A stretch of 64,000 bases of DNA from Onishia taeanensis (GTDB lineage: Bacteria > Pseudomonadota > Gammaproteobacteria > Pseudomonadales > Halomonadaceae). The stretch is taken from NCBI RefSeq assembly GCF_900100755.1, contig NZ_FNCI01000015.1, forward strand, positions 19,880 to 83,879, in the 5' to 3' direction. This document shows positions 25,964 to 35,832 of this stretch, one piece after another. The translations under genes were made by a program, and so were the position numbers. The notes beneath the pieces were generated by a model that ran no database searches, was not told the origin of the DNA, and was given only the letters and a program-made list of their open reading frames with translations. Position 1 is the first letter of the stretch, and each line of letters begins with the position of its first letter.

Positions 25964-25993
25964 ATCGGGCCGCGATATGCATCGCGGCCCGAT
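25964..25993. terminator. Bidirectional hairpin between ampG and SEC-C gene
   Basis: A perfect 13-bp stem (ATCGGGCCGCGAT and its complement) with a 4-nt loop lies between two convergent genes. No real U-tract follows on either strand, but location and stability make a terminator role likely. Confidence 0.6.
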
Positions 25994-26072
25994 GGGTATT
26001 CGCCCGCAGCCGGGCACCGTGTTGCGCGGATCGAGCCGGCCTAGGTCATGGGCTTAGGCTCGGCCAATCCGA

Positions 26073-27899
26073 TCAGGGCTGCAGGCTCTGGCGCTGTGCA
26101 TCCAGCCAGTCCAGAGCGCCCTTGGTGTTGGACCACTGATCGCGCATCAGGGTGCGGTACTGCCAGGCTTCGGCGCGGCTGCCGGGCTCGGGCGCGTCCG
26201 CCTGACGGCCGCGCACCTCACGCCCCTTCGGGTCGCAGAGCATTGCCATCACATGAGGATTGATCCGACGCACTTCCTCGAGTGCCGTGCGGGCCTCATC
26301 CAGGCGTTCGAGGCGATACAGCGCCAGCACCCGGCCCATCAACACGCCCAGCAGAGGCGGCGTCTCGTTGGCCTGCAGGCTAACCTCCAAAGCCCGGCTA
26401 TTGCGGCTTTCCCGCAGCAGTTGGTCGAGCACCAGCTCACGCAGACCCAGCGAGTCCTGAGCGTCCAGGCTCAGCAGCCGCTCGGCGAGCTCCCTGGAAC
26501 GCTCACGGGCGCCACGCTCCATGCCCACCACCAGGGCCAAGCCGGTACGCAGCAGCACGGCATTGTCGGCGGCGTCCCATTCGAAGTCGCCCTCCCCTTC
26601 ACTCTCGAGCTGCGTCAGCCAGCGCTCCAGTCGCAGCGCCAGCGGCTCGAATAGGCTCGGCGCCATCCACGGCAGGCTGCCAAAGCGGCTGGTCAGCGCC
26701 AACGTCAGCGACTGCACGACCTGGGGCGAATCGAGCCATTCGGGATGTGCGCAAAGCTCTCCCAGCCAGTCGCTGGCATAAGGCCAGGGGTCATCGACGA
26801 AGCCCAGTGCCGCCTCTTCATCGACCAACACCTGGAAGTGCTTTTGCCAAGTGGCGAACAAGGTGTCCTGACGCGCCGTCGTGTGGAATTCCAGGCGGCC
26901 TTCGGCGGTGCGCTGGAACTCCAGACGTGGCGCGGTCGGCAACGATTCGAGCAGCGCCTGCAGCGCCGCCAGGGGGTCGGCCAGGTCTTCCTCGGAACTG
27001 ACCATCTGCTCGGCCAGGGTAGCCCCCGGGTTCTCGGCCAGATCGGCCAGGAACTCGAGCTGCTCCGGGTCCAGATCGCCTTGCCGCGACAGCCGGCGGA
27101 ACCAGAATCGCGCCCGCTCCGCGGCCTCTTCGACGTTGCCCTCATGCAGCAGCAGCATGGCCTCGATATAGGCAAGCGTCGGCGAATCCGGCAGCGCCTG
27201 CTGGGCGCGCACGAACGCCTCGCGGGCGCTTGCCAGGTCATCGTCGTCGAGATACATCAGGCACAGCCGTTCGAGCGCCACGCCGCGCAGAAAGAGCGGA
27301 CCTCTATCCAGCACTTCATCGAGCAGTGCGGTGCGCTTGTTGTGGAACCCGCGTTCCTGATAGAGATCGATCAAGAGCTCGAAGGCCGGCTCGGCCTGCT
27401 CCGGAAGGCGTTCCCAATCGGAGGTATTGAATAGCGCCTCGAGAATCTGCTGGGCCCGGCCACGCTGACCGCCCTCGGCGGCAATCAGCCCGGCTTCGAG
27501 CAGTGCCTGGGCCGGCGCTCGGCCGCTATCCAAGGCGGCCTTGAGGGTATCGCCCTTCCACTCGCGCAGCGACAGCATCCACATCAGGTGACCGGGAATC
27601 GGGCCGGGGAAGCGTTCGGCGCCGCAACACTGCTTAGTCTTGAGCCCGGAATCACACCAGCAGGGCTCGTTGCGCCCCGGACGCGCCAGCGGCTCGCAGG
27701 CAAAGTCCAAGCGTTCGAGCGGCGTCTGCGACCACAGCTCCGGGCCCAGCGCCTGCGCCAGCGAGAGTTTGCCACCGACCAGTACCGGGCCGTCTTCGCG
27801 CACCCAGGCCATGAAGGACGGGTAATGCTCGTTGTTTCGAATCGCCATCAGCGCACCGGAGGCGAAGCCCAGCAACTGTTCTACCCATACCGCCAGCAT
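26073..27899 (-). CDS. SEC-C motif and helical-repeat (TPR-like) protein
   Basis: 608 residues, no signal peptide. A SEC-C zinc motif sits at about 74-92 (PGRNEPCWCDSGLKTKQCC), with Cys80, Cys82, Cys91 and Cys92 as the likely metal ligands. The rest is Leu/Ala/Glu-rich helical repeats that look like TPR units (for example EAGLIAAEGGQRGRAQQ and SAREAFVRAQQALPDSPTLAY). SEC-C motifs in SecA bind zinc and SecB; in free-standing proteins their role is mostly unknown. ATG 27899 with GGGAG upstream is preferred to the GTG five codons earlier. Single gene; protein-protein interaction role inferred only. Confidence 0.8.
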   Translation of the reverse strand: MLAVWVEQLLGFASGALMAIRNNEHYPSFMAWVREDGPVLVGGKLSLAQALGPELWSQTPLERLDFACEPLARPGRNEPCWCDSGLKTKQCCGAERFPGPIPGHLMWMLSLREWKGDTLKAALDSGRAPAQALLEAGLIAAEGGQRGRAQQILEALFNTSDWERLPEQAEPAFELLIDLYQERGFHNKRTALLDEVLDRGPLFLRGVALERLCLMYLDDDDLASAREAFVRAQQALPDSPTLAYIEAMLLLHEGNVEEAAERARFWFRRLSRQGDLDPEQLEFLADLAENPGATLAEQMVSSEEDLADPLAALQALLESLPTAPRLEFQRTAEGRLEFHTTARQDTLFATWQKHFQVLVDEEAALGFVDDPWPYASDWLGELCAHPEWLDSPQVVQSLTLALTSRFGSLPWMAPSLFEPLALRLERWLTQLESEGEGDFEWDAADNAVLLRTGLALVVGMERGARERSRELAERLLSLDAQDSLGLRELVLDQLLRESRNSRALEVSLQANETPPLLGVLMGRVLALYRLERLDEARTALEEVRRINPHVMAMLCDPKGREVRGRQADAPEPGSRAEAWQYRTLMRDQWSNTKGALDWLDAQRQSLQP

Positions 27900-28081
27900 G
27901 TCTTCTCCCTTCACCGAGGCGTTGCGCAGGCCGAGCCTGCAGCTAATAAGAGCAGCATGCTAACACGCCGCCCTTGGCCCCTCACTATTGTCCGTTTGAC
28001 TCGCTTGTCGGCATCCACCTTGCCGCCACGCCCCGGCCATGACCGCCCTTTTCGGCTATCACGGCCTGAAACAGAACGTGC

Positions 28082-28978
28082 TTAGAACCGCACCACGGCA
28101 TGTCCGCGCTCGCCGAGAGATTCGGCCAGCCGTGCGATATGCGAAGGCCCCACCTCACAGCAGCCGCCGATGATATCGATACCGTGATCGACCCAGCGCA
28201 TCGCCGTGTGGGTGAAGGCCTCGGGGTCAAGATCAAGCCGCGCCTCGAGTGAGCTTACGGTGCCTCCCGGGGCCAGCGCCTCGACGGAGGTAAAACCATT
28301 GGGATAGGCCCCGGTCATCCCGGAGAAGCCGGTCAGAAGGTCAAGGCTCGCCTCGATGGTTTCGGGCTGGCTACAGTTGATCAGCAGCGCCTGGACCCCC
28401 AGCGACTCGGCTAGGGCCACCGCGTCGGCCAGGGGCTCCTGGCTGCGCAGGCGACCGGGGTTGGCATCATCGAGCGTTACGGCGATCCAGACCGGCAGCC
28501 CCGTCTCCGAGGCGGCGGTTGCCGCCGTGCGCATCTCGTCAAGCGAGGCCATCGCCTCGCACAGCCACAGGTCCACGCCCTGCCCGGCCGCCACCATACG
28601 CCGGTAGCTGGCCAAGGCGGCGTCGCCAGTCGGTGACTGGTCGGGCCGATAGCTGGCCACCAGCGGCGGTAAGCAGCCGGCAATCGCCACGTCTTCGCCG
28701 CAGGCGGCTACCGCTTTTTGCGCGCACTCCAACGCCCGTCGATGCAGCATTTCCAGAGACTCGGCCTGGCCGTCACGGGACAGACGCTCCGGCGTGGCCG
28801 TGTAGGTCGCAAGGGTAATCACCCGGGCGCCTGCCCGAATGAAGTCTTCATGCAGTGCCTGCACCAGTTCGGGATAGTGATTGAGAATATGGGTTGACCA
28901 GAGCGGGGTCGGCGGTTCGCCAGCACGACGAACAAGCTCCTGGCCCATACCGCCATCCAGCAGCACGATCGATGACAT
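28082..28978 (-). CDS. Homocysteine S-methyltransferase family protein
   Basis: 298 residues with the zinc site of the family: Cys in LLINCSQPE and the Cys pair in GGCCEVGPSHI. The N-terminal LLDGGMGQELVRR is also typical. Such enzymes methylate homocysteine to methionine using S-methylmethionine, SAM or betaine; E. coli MmuM is the nearest named type. No partner permease or cobalamin gene is adjacent. GGAG stands before the ATG at 28978. The 230-bp region upstream was inspected for SAM, SAH or cobalamin riboswitch cores and none was recognised. Confidence 0.88.
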   Translation of the reverse strand: MSSIVLLDGGMGQELVRRAGEPPTPLWSTHILNHYPELVQALHEDFIRAGARVITLATYTATPERLSRDGQAESLEMLHRRALECAQKAVAACGEDVAIAGCLPPLVASYRPDQSPTGDAALASYRRMVAAGQGVDLWLCEAMASLDEMRTAATAASETGLPVWIAVTLDDANPGRLRSQEPLADAVALAESLGVQALLINCSQPETIEASLDLLTGFSGMTGAYPNGFTSVEALAPGGTVSSLEARLDLDPEAFTHTAMRWVDHGIDIIGGCCEVGPSHIARLAESLGERGHAVVRF

Positions 28979-29214
28979 ACCTTGACTCCTGACTTGCTTG
29001 GCGTTTCGCATCAACACTTCACTTCTGACAGACAATTTTGACACCCGTGCGCCGCGTGCCTTTCTGCACGTAACGATACCCCCGCCGAGGTCTAAAGACG
29101 CATGAACCAAGCACCTGCGGGCGCAAAATTCTAGCACGCCAATGGCGGGACTGTTGCGCTCGCGTGAGGGGTGCTAATGTGTCGCCCGCCGGCGTCCGTC
29201 GGCTTCCCCGTTCG

Positions 29215-31170
29215 ATGCTGATGAAGGCTGCCGTGCTCGTACCCATTCCCTTTCGCCGCCGTGGTAAGGACGCTTCTCACGAGACATCTCAGGTCCGCCT
29301 CGAGCGTGAGGGCCGAGACGAGATCGATCGCATCACTCGCGCCGTGGAAAAGGTGCCCTGGTCGGTCAGTCTGCTGCAGATTCTATGGACCGCCGGTCCC
29401 GTCACCCTGCTAGGCGCCTGGGGCGGCTACCTGCTGGGCTACGGCCGTGCCCCCACCGCCGATAACTACATCTTCTTCATCAGCTACACGGTGATTACCG
29501 GCGCCACCGGTATCATCGCCAACCTGGTGCACCAGTTCACCGGGGCGCGCCGCGCCGAGAAGACCACCGCCAAGATAGAGCGCGTCATCAAGGCGCTGCC
29601 GGATCTGCTGCTGACGACCCGCGATCTGATCGTCGAACGGCTAGAGGGCGACGCCCGGCGCCGCGAGGCCGCCGCCATGCTGCTGCGCAAGCAGGACCTG
29701 TCACCCGAGGGCGTCGAGCTTGCCGCTCTCGAGCTGCTCGATGATCGCGACAGCGCCCGGATCATCAGCCAGATCGACGTTTACCGCCGTGTCGGCCTGC
29801 ATGCCCGTATCCGCGACATGGTCGCGCTCTATGGCGAGACGCTGGAACCGCAGTTTCAGGAACTCGCCGCGCTGGCCCCGGAAGCCACCGATCTGTTACG
29901 GGCGCGCTTCACCGGCCAGGCGCCAGCGCTGCAACACGGGGTGTCGCGAGATGACAACTTCATCGAGCGGGTACTGGCGGCCATCGAGCAGGACGATGAG
30001 CTGCTGATGACGCTGCAGGACGTGGAAGAGATGCTGATTCTGGCCTTCGAGCTGATCAGCGGTCGCCAGATTCCCATGCTGACCTTCGAGTACAAGGGCC
30101 GCTGGCGGCTGGCGCAGGCCTTCGACGCCCTGGAACAGGCCCGCGCCCGACACCGCATCGCCCAAGCCACCGGCCTTTCGCGACTCAAGGCACTGATGGC
30201 CTATCTTGCCGAGCAGTCGGGCACCCTGGTCGAGGATTCCGCGTCTGGACTGCGCGCCGAGGTACTGGTCGAGCGCTCGCGCAACGCCATGGATGCCCTT
30301 GCCGAGCAGATCCAGCACCTGGCCAAAGCGGTACGCAGCGGCCAGAGCCAGCATCGCCGCGCCCTGGACCAAAAGGCCGAACTCCTGGCCAATGCCGTGC
30401 GTCTGCACAAGCAGGTCTCGGAAGCCTACGAGCAGGTGGGCCGCCATCATGCCCAGCTGCTCAAGATGGCCGAACGCTGGGAGCGCATCAGCCATGCCCA
30501 GGACAGCGACGGAGCCCGCCTGCAGTTGAGCCCCGGCCGACGCGGCCTGCGCATACGCGAGCATGTCATCGAACTCGATGACGAAGCCAAGGCCAAGGTC
30601 TGCAAGCGGCTCGTCAAACACCTGGGCAGCAGCGAATTCGATCAGCATCGCCGCACTACGCTAGGCATCGAACGCGAGCGGCGTCTGTCGGTGGGGGTCG
30701 ACGTCTCCAAGCGCCTGGCGGTCGAGATCGCCCTTGCCCTAGAGCCGCATATCCACCTTTCCCGGCCGGCGGTACAGCGCGCCATCAACAGCACCAACGC
30801 CGCTGATTTCGGCCAGCTAGAACCCAACCTGTCGGCGGCCGCCAAGGCAGCGATGGGGGCGGCCATGGTCAAGGAGATCGAGGTCGACCTGTCGCGTCCC
30901 GCCGAGCAGTTGGCCCTGGCCCTGGTGAAGCACTATCACGTCGAACTCGAACCCGGGGCCATCGACTTCCTGGCGCAGAACTACGGTGCCCGGGAAGCCA
31001 CTCTGACCATGCTCTCCAACTATCACGCCAGCCATGCCGGCAGTGACAAGCCAAACGTCAGCTATCTGAGCCAGCGCCCCCCGATGGTCGGCAAGCCCCA
31101 TCGGGACTGGTACCGGGCCCTGGTCAGAGCCCGCCGAGCACTGGGCCTGAAAGGCGGCGAACGCCGCTGA
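29215..31170 (+). CDS. Unrecognised large protein with two membrane helices
   Basis: 651 residues (645 if the ATG at 29221 is used). I do not recognise the family. After a basic N-terminus there are two hydrophobic segments at about 65-85 and 92-115, then a long soluble part rich in charged helices (for example ARRAEKTTAKIERVIKALPDLL and a Gln/Leu-rich coil near 360-430). No catalytic motif, zinc site or repeat was evident. Topology suggests a hairpin anchor with a large cytoplasmic helical domain. It is convergent with the ABC1 kinase gene and does not share an operon. Codon use looks like the neighbours, so it seems a resident gene. Confidence 0.7.
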   Translation: MLMKAAVLVPIPFRRRGKDASHETSQVRLEREGRDEIDRITRAVEKVPWSVSLLQILWTAGPVTLLGAWGGYLLGYGRAPTADNYIFFISYTVITGATGIIANLVHQFTGARRAEKTTAKIERVIKALPDLLLTTRDLIVERLEGDARRREAAAMLLRKQDLSPEGVELAALELLDDRDSARIISQIDVYRRVGLHARIRDMVALYGETLEPQFQELAALAPEATDLLRARFTGQAPALQHGVSRDDNFIERVLAAIEQDDELLMTLQDVEEMLILAFELISGRQIPMLTFEYKGRWRLAQAFDALEQARARHRIAQATGLSRLKALMAYLAEQSGTLVEDSASGLRAEVLVERSRNAMDALAEQIQHLAKAVRSGQSQHRRALDQKAELLANAVRLHKQVSEAYEQVGRHHAQLLKMAERWERISHAQDSDGARLQLSPGRRGLRIREHVIELDDEAKAKVCKRLVKHLGSSEFDQHRRTTLGIERERRLSVGVDVSKRLAVEIALALEPHIHLSRPAVQRAINSTNAADFGQLEPNLSAAAKAAMGAAMVKEIEVDLSRPAEQLALALVKHYHVELEPGAIDFLAQNYGAREATLTMLSNYHASHAGSDKPNVSYLSQRPPMVGKPHRDWYRALVRARRALGLKGGERR

Positions 31171-31197
31171 GGTGGGCCTTGATGCAATAAGAACGCC

Positions 31198-32445
31198 TCA
31201 GACCTGCTCTGCCCACTCGAGCAGCGGCCTGGCCCGTCCGGCCATATCCAGGCGGGCCTGGAGGCGCACCAAGTTCCAGTAGTGGCCGTTGAGCGTGCGC
31301 GACAGCAGCAGGGTGTCCGCCGGCGGCTGCAGGCGATCCATCGCCGCCCATACCCGCGGGCTTAGCTCGCGCAGGCGCCGATGCACCCGCACGTCGCCGA
31401 GATCCTGCACGCCGGGGGCGAACAGCGGTGCGACGGCCGCGGCACTGTCACGGTAAAGACTCAGCGGCGCCCCTTCGCCCTGACGCCCACCCATCGCCAG
31501 CAACGCCGCGTCCATCGCCATCGGGTCTTCCTCCAGGGTGGCCTTGAGCAGCTTGAGCGTCTGGCGCAACCGCGCTTCTGGCACCGGAATCACAGCGCCA
31601 AGATCATAGATGATCAAATGCCCCTCGGCGTCGGCGGCAAAGTTGCCGGCATGCGGGTCGGCGTGTAGCTCACCGAAGGTGAAGAGCTCTTCGGTCATCC
31701 AGTCGGCCAGGCGCACCGCCACGGCCTGGCGCAGCGCGTCATCCGCCTGATCGAGCTCACGCAGCGGCGTGCCCGGCACATAGGACATGGCCAGCACCCG
31801 CGCGGTGCACAGCGACTCGATCGGCGCCGGAATGACGACATCATCGTTTTCTGCGTAACGCTGGCGATAGCGCGACAGGGCCGCGGCCTCGGCCCGATAG
31901 TCGAGTTCGCCGCGCAGGCTCTCGGCGAGCTCCTCGAAGAGCGCATCCAGGCGCGCCTGAGGGACCTTGAACCAGCGGCCCAGACGCATCATGCGCCGCA
32001 CCTGGGCAAGATCGCTCTCCAGCACCTCCTCGAGCCCGGGATATTGCACCTTGAGCACCAGGGTCTCACCGTCGAGAGTCGTGGCTCGATGCACCTGCCC
32101 CATGGAGGCGCTGGCGAAGGGGCGCTCCTCGATTTTGGCGAAATGCGCCTCGAGATCACCGTATTCGGCCTCGAGGGTAGTGCGGATCTTCTCCCATGGC
32201 ATCGGCTCCGCCTGGCGCTGCAGGCGAGCGAGCTCGTTGGCAAGCTCCGGCGGCAGCAGGTCATCCCACTGCGACATGACCTGAGCCAGCTTCATGGCCG
32301 GGCCCTTGAGTTCCGATAGCCCCTCGAACAGCGCCTCGCCCAGCGAACGCCAATCGGCTTCGCCGCCGAGGCGGGTCTTGAGCATCGCGCCGCCGGTTCT
32401 TGCCCCCAGCCCCAGCAGCCGTCGCGTTCTGCCGCGCTCTCGCAT
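31198..32445 (-). CDS. ABC1/UbiB-family atypical kinase
   Basis: 415 residues. Family features: LKGPAMKLAQ near residue 46, a variant of the KxGQ motif with Ala in place of Gly; the Ala-rich loop ASASMGQVHRA; the catalytic-loop-like HADPHAGN; and YDLGAV replacing the usual DFG. UbiB/ADCK proteins support ubiquinone synthesis as ATPases. This one lacks the C-terminal membrane helices of UbiB and is not beside ubiE or ubiJ, so it is a paralog of unknown role. A 15-bp palindrome lies just upstream of the start, between the ATG and the likely promoter. Confidence 0.85.
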   Translation of the reverse strand: MRERGRTRRLLGLGARTGGAMLKTRLGGEADWRSLGEALFEGLSELKGPAMKLAQVMSQWDDLLPPELANELARLQRQAEPMPWEKIRTTLEAEYGDLEAHFAKIEERPFASASMGQVHRATTLDGETLVLKVQYPGLEEVLESDLAQVRRMMRLGRWFKVPQARLDALFEELAESLRGELDYRAEAAALSRYRQRYAENDDVVIPAPIESLCTARVLAMSYVPGTPLRELDQADDALRQAVAVRLADWMTEELFTFGELHADPHAGNFAADAEGHLIIYDLGAVIPVPEARLRQTLKLLKATLEEDPMAMDAALLAMGGRQGEGAPLSLYRDSAAAVAPLFAPGVQDLGDVRVHRRLRELSPRVWAAMDRLQPPADTLLLSRTLNGHYWNLVRLQARLDMAGRARPLLEWAEQV

Positions 32446-32449
32446 AGTG

Positions 32450-32464
32450 GTACAAACCTTGTAC
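32450..32464. promoter_or_regulatory. Palindrome at the 5' end of the ABC1 kinase gene
   Basis: GTACAAACCTTGTAC is a perfect 6-bp inverted repeat around ACC, 4 bp upstream of the kinase start codon and within the gap to topB. It looks like an operator for a dimeric regulator that would block transcription or translation initiation. No regulator gene is adjacent. Confidence 0.4.
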
Positions 32465-32580
32465 GTATTTCGATTCAGGTTACACCTAGCGAGACGGCCA
32501 GGATACTGGAAGAATGTCCATTACTTTGACAAGCTGGCGAGCCCGCCCTGTCTCCCGTTATTCACTCTCATGAGACCTCC

Positions 32581-34608
32581 ATGCGCCTGATTATCGCCGA
32601 GAAACCGAGCCTTGCCCGCGCCATCGCCGATGCCTTACCCGGCCAGTCCCGGCGCAGCGACGGCGCCGTGACGGTCGGCGACACCACTGTGACCTGGTGC
32701 TTGGGCCACCTGCTGGAGCAGGCGCCGCCGGATGCCTACGACCCGGCCCTCAAGCAATGGCGCCTCGACCATCTGCCGATCCTTCCCAACCCCTGGCGGC
32801 TGATGCCGAGACCCAAGGCGCGCGGCCAACTGGCGGTGATCCGCCGGCTGCTCAAGGAAGCCAGCAGCGTGGTGCATGCCGGCGACCCGGATCGTGAAGG
32901 CCAACTATTGGTACAGGAGGTGCTCGATTACCTGAAGTGGCGCGGGCCGGTGGCGCGCCTCCTGGTCAACGACCTCAACCGCCCGGCGGTGGTCAAGGCG
33001 CTGGGGCAGCTTCGCGATAACAGCGAATTCCAGGCCCTGTACCGGGCCGCCGAGACCCGCTCCCGGGCCGACTGGCTGTATGGCATCAACCTGACCCGTG
33101 CCTGGACGCTGACCGGCCGCCAGGCAGGACACAACGGTGTACTCTCGGTGGGCCGGGTGCAGACCCCGGTGCTTGGGCTGGTGGTGCGACGCGACGCCGA
33201 GATCGCCGCCTTCACGCCGCGCCCCTTCCATGTGTTGTGGGTCGACCTGGCCGTCGAGCACGGCAACCTCAGGGCCTGGTGGCAGCCCGGCGAGCATCAC
33301 CCGTTGGATGACCAGGGTCGCCTGCTCCAGCGCGGCCCAGCCGAGGCACTGGCCGCGCGGCTGCCGGGTAGCCAGGGCACGCTCGCCAGCCTCAATGCCA
33401 AGAAAAGTCGTCAGGCCGCACCACTGCCCTACTCCCTGTCGGCGCTGCAGGTCGATGCGGCCCGCCGCTACAAGCTCTCGGCCAAGGCGGTGCTCGATAC
33501 CTGCCAGAGCCTCTACGAGCGCCACAAGCTAATTACCTACCCGCGCTCGGACTGTCGCTATCTGCCCGCCGCTCACCATGGCCCATCGAGGCAGGCGCTG
33601 ACCAACGCCTGCCAGGGCGATGCCACCCTGGGCCCCTGGCTTGCCGGCGCCGACTTTTCGCTGCGCTCCAAGGCCTTCAACGATGCCAAGGTCAGTGCCC
33701 ACCACGCCCTGTCGCCCACCGGCACCCGGCCGGACTTCTCACGGCTCTCGGCCACCGAGGCCAACGTCTTCCGGCTGATCGCTCGTAACGTGCTGGCGCA
33801 GTTCTATCCGCCCCTCGAGACCCGCGAGGTCAAGGCCGAGTTCACCATCCTCGAGGAGCGCTTTCGCGCCCAGGGCCGGGAAATTCTCGCCCCGGGCTGG
33901 AAGCCGCTTTTCACCACCCGCGACGAGGCGCCGCCGCTGCCGCCCTTGCGGGAAGGCGAGCCGGCCCGGGTGCAGGAGACAGGCGTCGAGGATCGCGAGA
34001 CCCGGCCGCCGGAACCCTTCACCGATGCCAGCCTGATCAAGGCAATGATGAACATCGCCCGCTACGTTCAGGATCCGGCGGTCAAGCGCACCCTGCGTGA
34101 CTCCGATGGCCTGGGCACTGAGGCGACCCGCGCCGGCATCATCGAAACGCTGCTCGATCGCGGCTATCTGGTGCGCCAGCAGCAGGCCCTGCGGGCCACC
34201 CAGATCGGCCATGCGCTGATCAATGCCCTGCCCGAAGCGGTCGGCCGTGCCGAGCGCACCGCGCTCTGGGAGCAGCGTCTGACCGACATCGCCGAGACCG
34301 GCAGCGACCCGTCGCCCTTCCTCTCGGGCCTGGTCGAGGACCTGCGGGGACTGCTGGGCGCCGCCGATGCCGGGCGCATGCGCAGCGCCCTGAGTGATGC
34401 CCGCGGGGTCGCCCCGGCCGCGCCGAGCGCTGCCACATCAAAACGCAAGCCGCGCCGGGCAAGCACCGGCAAGGGGGCAACTGCCAAGCGCGGTTCGAGC
34501 AAGCGTTCAACGACCCAAAGCGCCTCCGGCAAGACGACCGGCACCTCGAGCGGGCGTCGCAAGGCCGGGACGAGCAAACCGCGCAGCAAGAAGACGGACG
34601 ACGCATGA
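32581..34608 (+). CDS. topB: DNA topoisomerase III
   Basis: 675 residues. The Toprim domain starts RLIIAEKPSLARAIA and has DPDREGQLL with the acidic metal ligands. The catalytic tyrosine is in LITYPRSDCRYLP near residue 320. Topo III relaxes and decatenates single-stranded DNA, helping chromosome segregation and replication-fork resolution. The last ~75 residues form a Lys/Arg/Ser/Thr-rich tail likely to bind nucleic acid. The panE start overlaps the topB stop (ATGA), so the two are coupled. Confidence 0.95.
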   Translation: MRLIIAEKPSLARAIADALPGQSRRSDGAVTVGDTTVTWCLGHLLEQAPPDAYDPALKQWRLDHLPILPNPWRLMPRPKARGQLAVIRRLLKEASSVVHAGDPDREGQLLVQEVLDYLKWRGPVARLLVNDLNRPAVVKALGQLRDNSEFQALYRAAETRSRADWLYGINLTRAWTLTGRQAGHNGVLSVGRVQTPVLGLVVRRDAEIAAFTPRPFHVLWVDLAVEHGNLRAWWQPGEHHPLDDQGRLLQRGPAEALAARLPGSQGTLASLNAKKSRQAAPLPYSLSALQVDAARRYKLSAKAVLDTCQSLYERHKLITYPRSDCRYLPAAHHGPSRQALTNACQGDATLGPWLAGADFSLRSKAFNDAKVSAHHALSPTGTRPDFSRLSATEANVFRLIARNVLAQFYPPLETREVKAEFTILEERFRAQGREILAPGWKPLFTTRDEAPPLPPLREGEPARVQETGVEDRETRPPEPFTDASLIKAMMNIARYVQDPAVKRTLRDSDGLGTEATRAGIIETLLDRGYLVRQQQALRATQIGHALINALPEAVGRAERTALWEQRLTDIAETGSDPSPFLSGLVEDLRGLLGAADAGRMRSALSDARGVAPAAPSAATSKRKPRRASTGKGATAKRGSSKRSTTQSASGKTTGTSSGRRKAGTSKPRSKKTDDA

Positions 34609-35570
34609 ACACGCCCCAGAACAAGATGGCCAAGAGCGAGACGAACACGAACGAGACGACCCCGGCTCAGCGCTCCCCGCATGCGCAGCCGAATCACTGG
34701 GTCGTCGGCCCCGGCGCCGTGGGGCGGCTGCTTGCCTTGCGGCTGGCGGGCCAGTTACCGGTGGTCCTGATCGGGCGACGCCAGCCGCCAGGCCGGCTGA
34801 CGCTGATCACGCCCGAGGGCGAGCAGATCCTGCGCAGGCTGCGCGGTGCCACGCCGGAAACCTTGCCACCGAGCCCCCCTGAGATGATCCATCTGACCAC
34901 CAAGGCATACAGTGCGGAGGTCGCCATTACGGCCTTGAAGGGTCGAGTGCCCACCGCGACACCCTTGGTGCTCTGGCAGAACGGCTTCGGCGTTCAGGAG
35001 ACGCTGACCCACTCCTGGCCAGGGCCGGTGCTCTGCGCCAGCACCACCGAGGGCGCCTTCGTGGACGACACGCCAGAGCGCAATGCCGTCGTGCATGCGG
35101 GCCATGGCCGCACGGTCATCGGCCACCTCGACGGCGCCTACCCTGAGCTGGCAGAATCGCTGGCCGAGACGCTTTCAGCAGCGGGCCTGGCCTGTCAGGC
35201 GGTCGCCGATATTCGCGTGCGGCTATGGCACAAGCTCGCGGTCAATGCCGCCATCAACCCTCTGGTGGCGCGCTTTCGCATCCGCAACGGCCAACTCAGG
35301 GATCGCCCCTTCCGGCCCATGGTCGAGGCGCTGGTGTCGGAGCTTGCCCTGATCCTGGCCGCCGAGGGCATTCCCGCGCCCCCAAACGGCTGGTCGGCAC
35401 AGGTGTGGAGCGTGGCAGCGGCAACCGCCAATAATCGCGCCTCGATGCTCCAGGACGTGCTGGCGCGACGCCCCACCGAGATCGATGCCATCCTTGGTCC
35501 GCTGCTCCAAACGGCCCGCCACCACGCAATACCCTGCCCTCACCTGGAGGCCCTGGAGTCCGGCAGTTGA
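34605..35570 (+). CDS. panE: 2-dehydropantoate 2-reductase
   Basis: 321 residues. The NADP-binding loop is VVGPGAVGRLLALRLAG (about 30-46). Conserved LTTKAY (lysine involved in catalysis) and KLAVNAAINPL blocks follow. PanE reduces ketopantoate to pantoate for coenzyme A synthesis. The ~25 residues before the Rossmann fold are polar and unusual; a shorter product from an internal start is possible, but the ATGA overlap with topB supports this one. It is the last gene before the copper region. Confidence 0.9.
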   Translation: MNTPQNKMAKSETNTNETTPAQRSPHAQPNHWVVGPGAVGRLLALRLAGQLPVVLIGRRQPPGRLTLITPEGEQILRRLRGATPETLPPSPPEMIHLTTKAYSAEVAITALKGRVPTATPLVLWQNGFGVQETLTHSWPGPVLCASTTEGAFVDDTPERNAVVHAGHGRTVIGHLDGAYPELAESLAETLSAAGLACQAVADIRVRLWHKLAVNAAINPLVARFRIRNGQLRDRPFRPMVEALVSELALILAAEGIPAPPNGWSAQVWSVAAATANNRASMLQDVLARRPTEIDAILGPLLQTARHHAIPCPHLEALESGS

Positions 35571-35604
35571 GGCACCGATGCTGCGCCCGCTGCCCTACCA
35601 AGCC

Positions 35605-35644
35605 CAGCGGTTCAGACTGCGTTCAGCTTACCCCGGCATGATCG
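35605..35644 (+). promoter_or_regulatory. Copper-island response-regulator box, copy 1 (cytochrome c gene)
   Basis: Contains TTCAG at 35611-35615 and 35622-35626, an 11-bp-spaced direct repeat typical of OmpR/PhoB-family binding sites. The 40-bp block is the same as 40123-40162 at 34 of 40 positions. It lies about 190 bp before the cytochrome c gene. Binding by the response regulator encoded at 38131 is inferred. Confidence 0.6.
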
Positions 35645-35832
35645 ACTTGATTCATCGCGAAGGATCCTTCAAGGCCACTGCGACGTGGCCTCGTTTTCCC
35701 TATCATATCGCCAGCGACTCACGTCGGATGCCGCCACGGGCCGGCTGCCAGGAAAATCGGCCCGAGCGATGTGAACGCCGGGAAGACAACAATTCGAGAC
35801 CCGATCCCCTACAAAAAAGGACGACGTCGAAG

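Noticed and set aside
28979..29160. Possible SAM, SAH or cobalamin riboswitch before the homocysteine methyltransferase gene
   Set aside because: Searched on the minus strand for the conserved cores and found none; the hairpins there are short.
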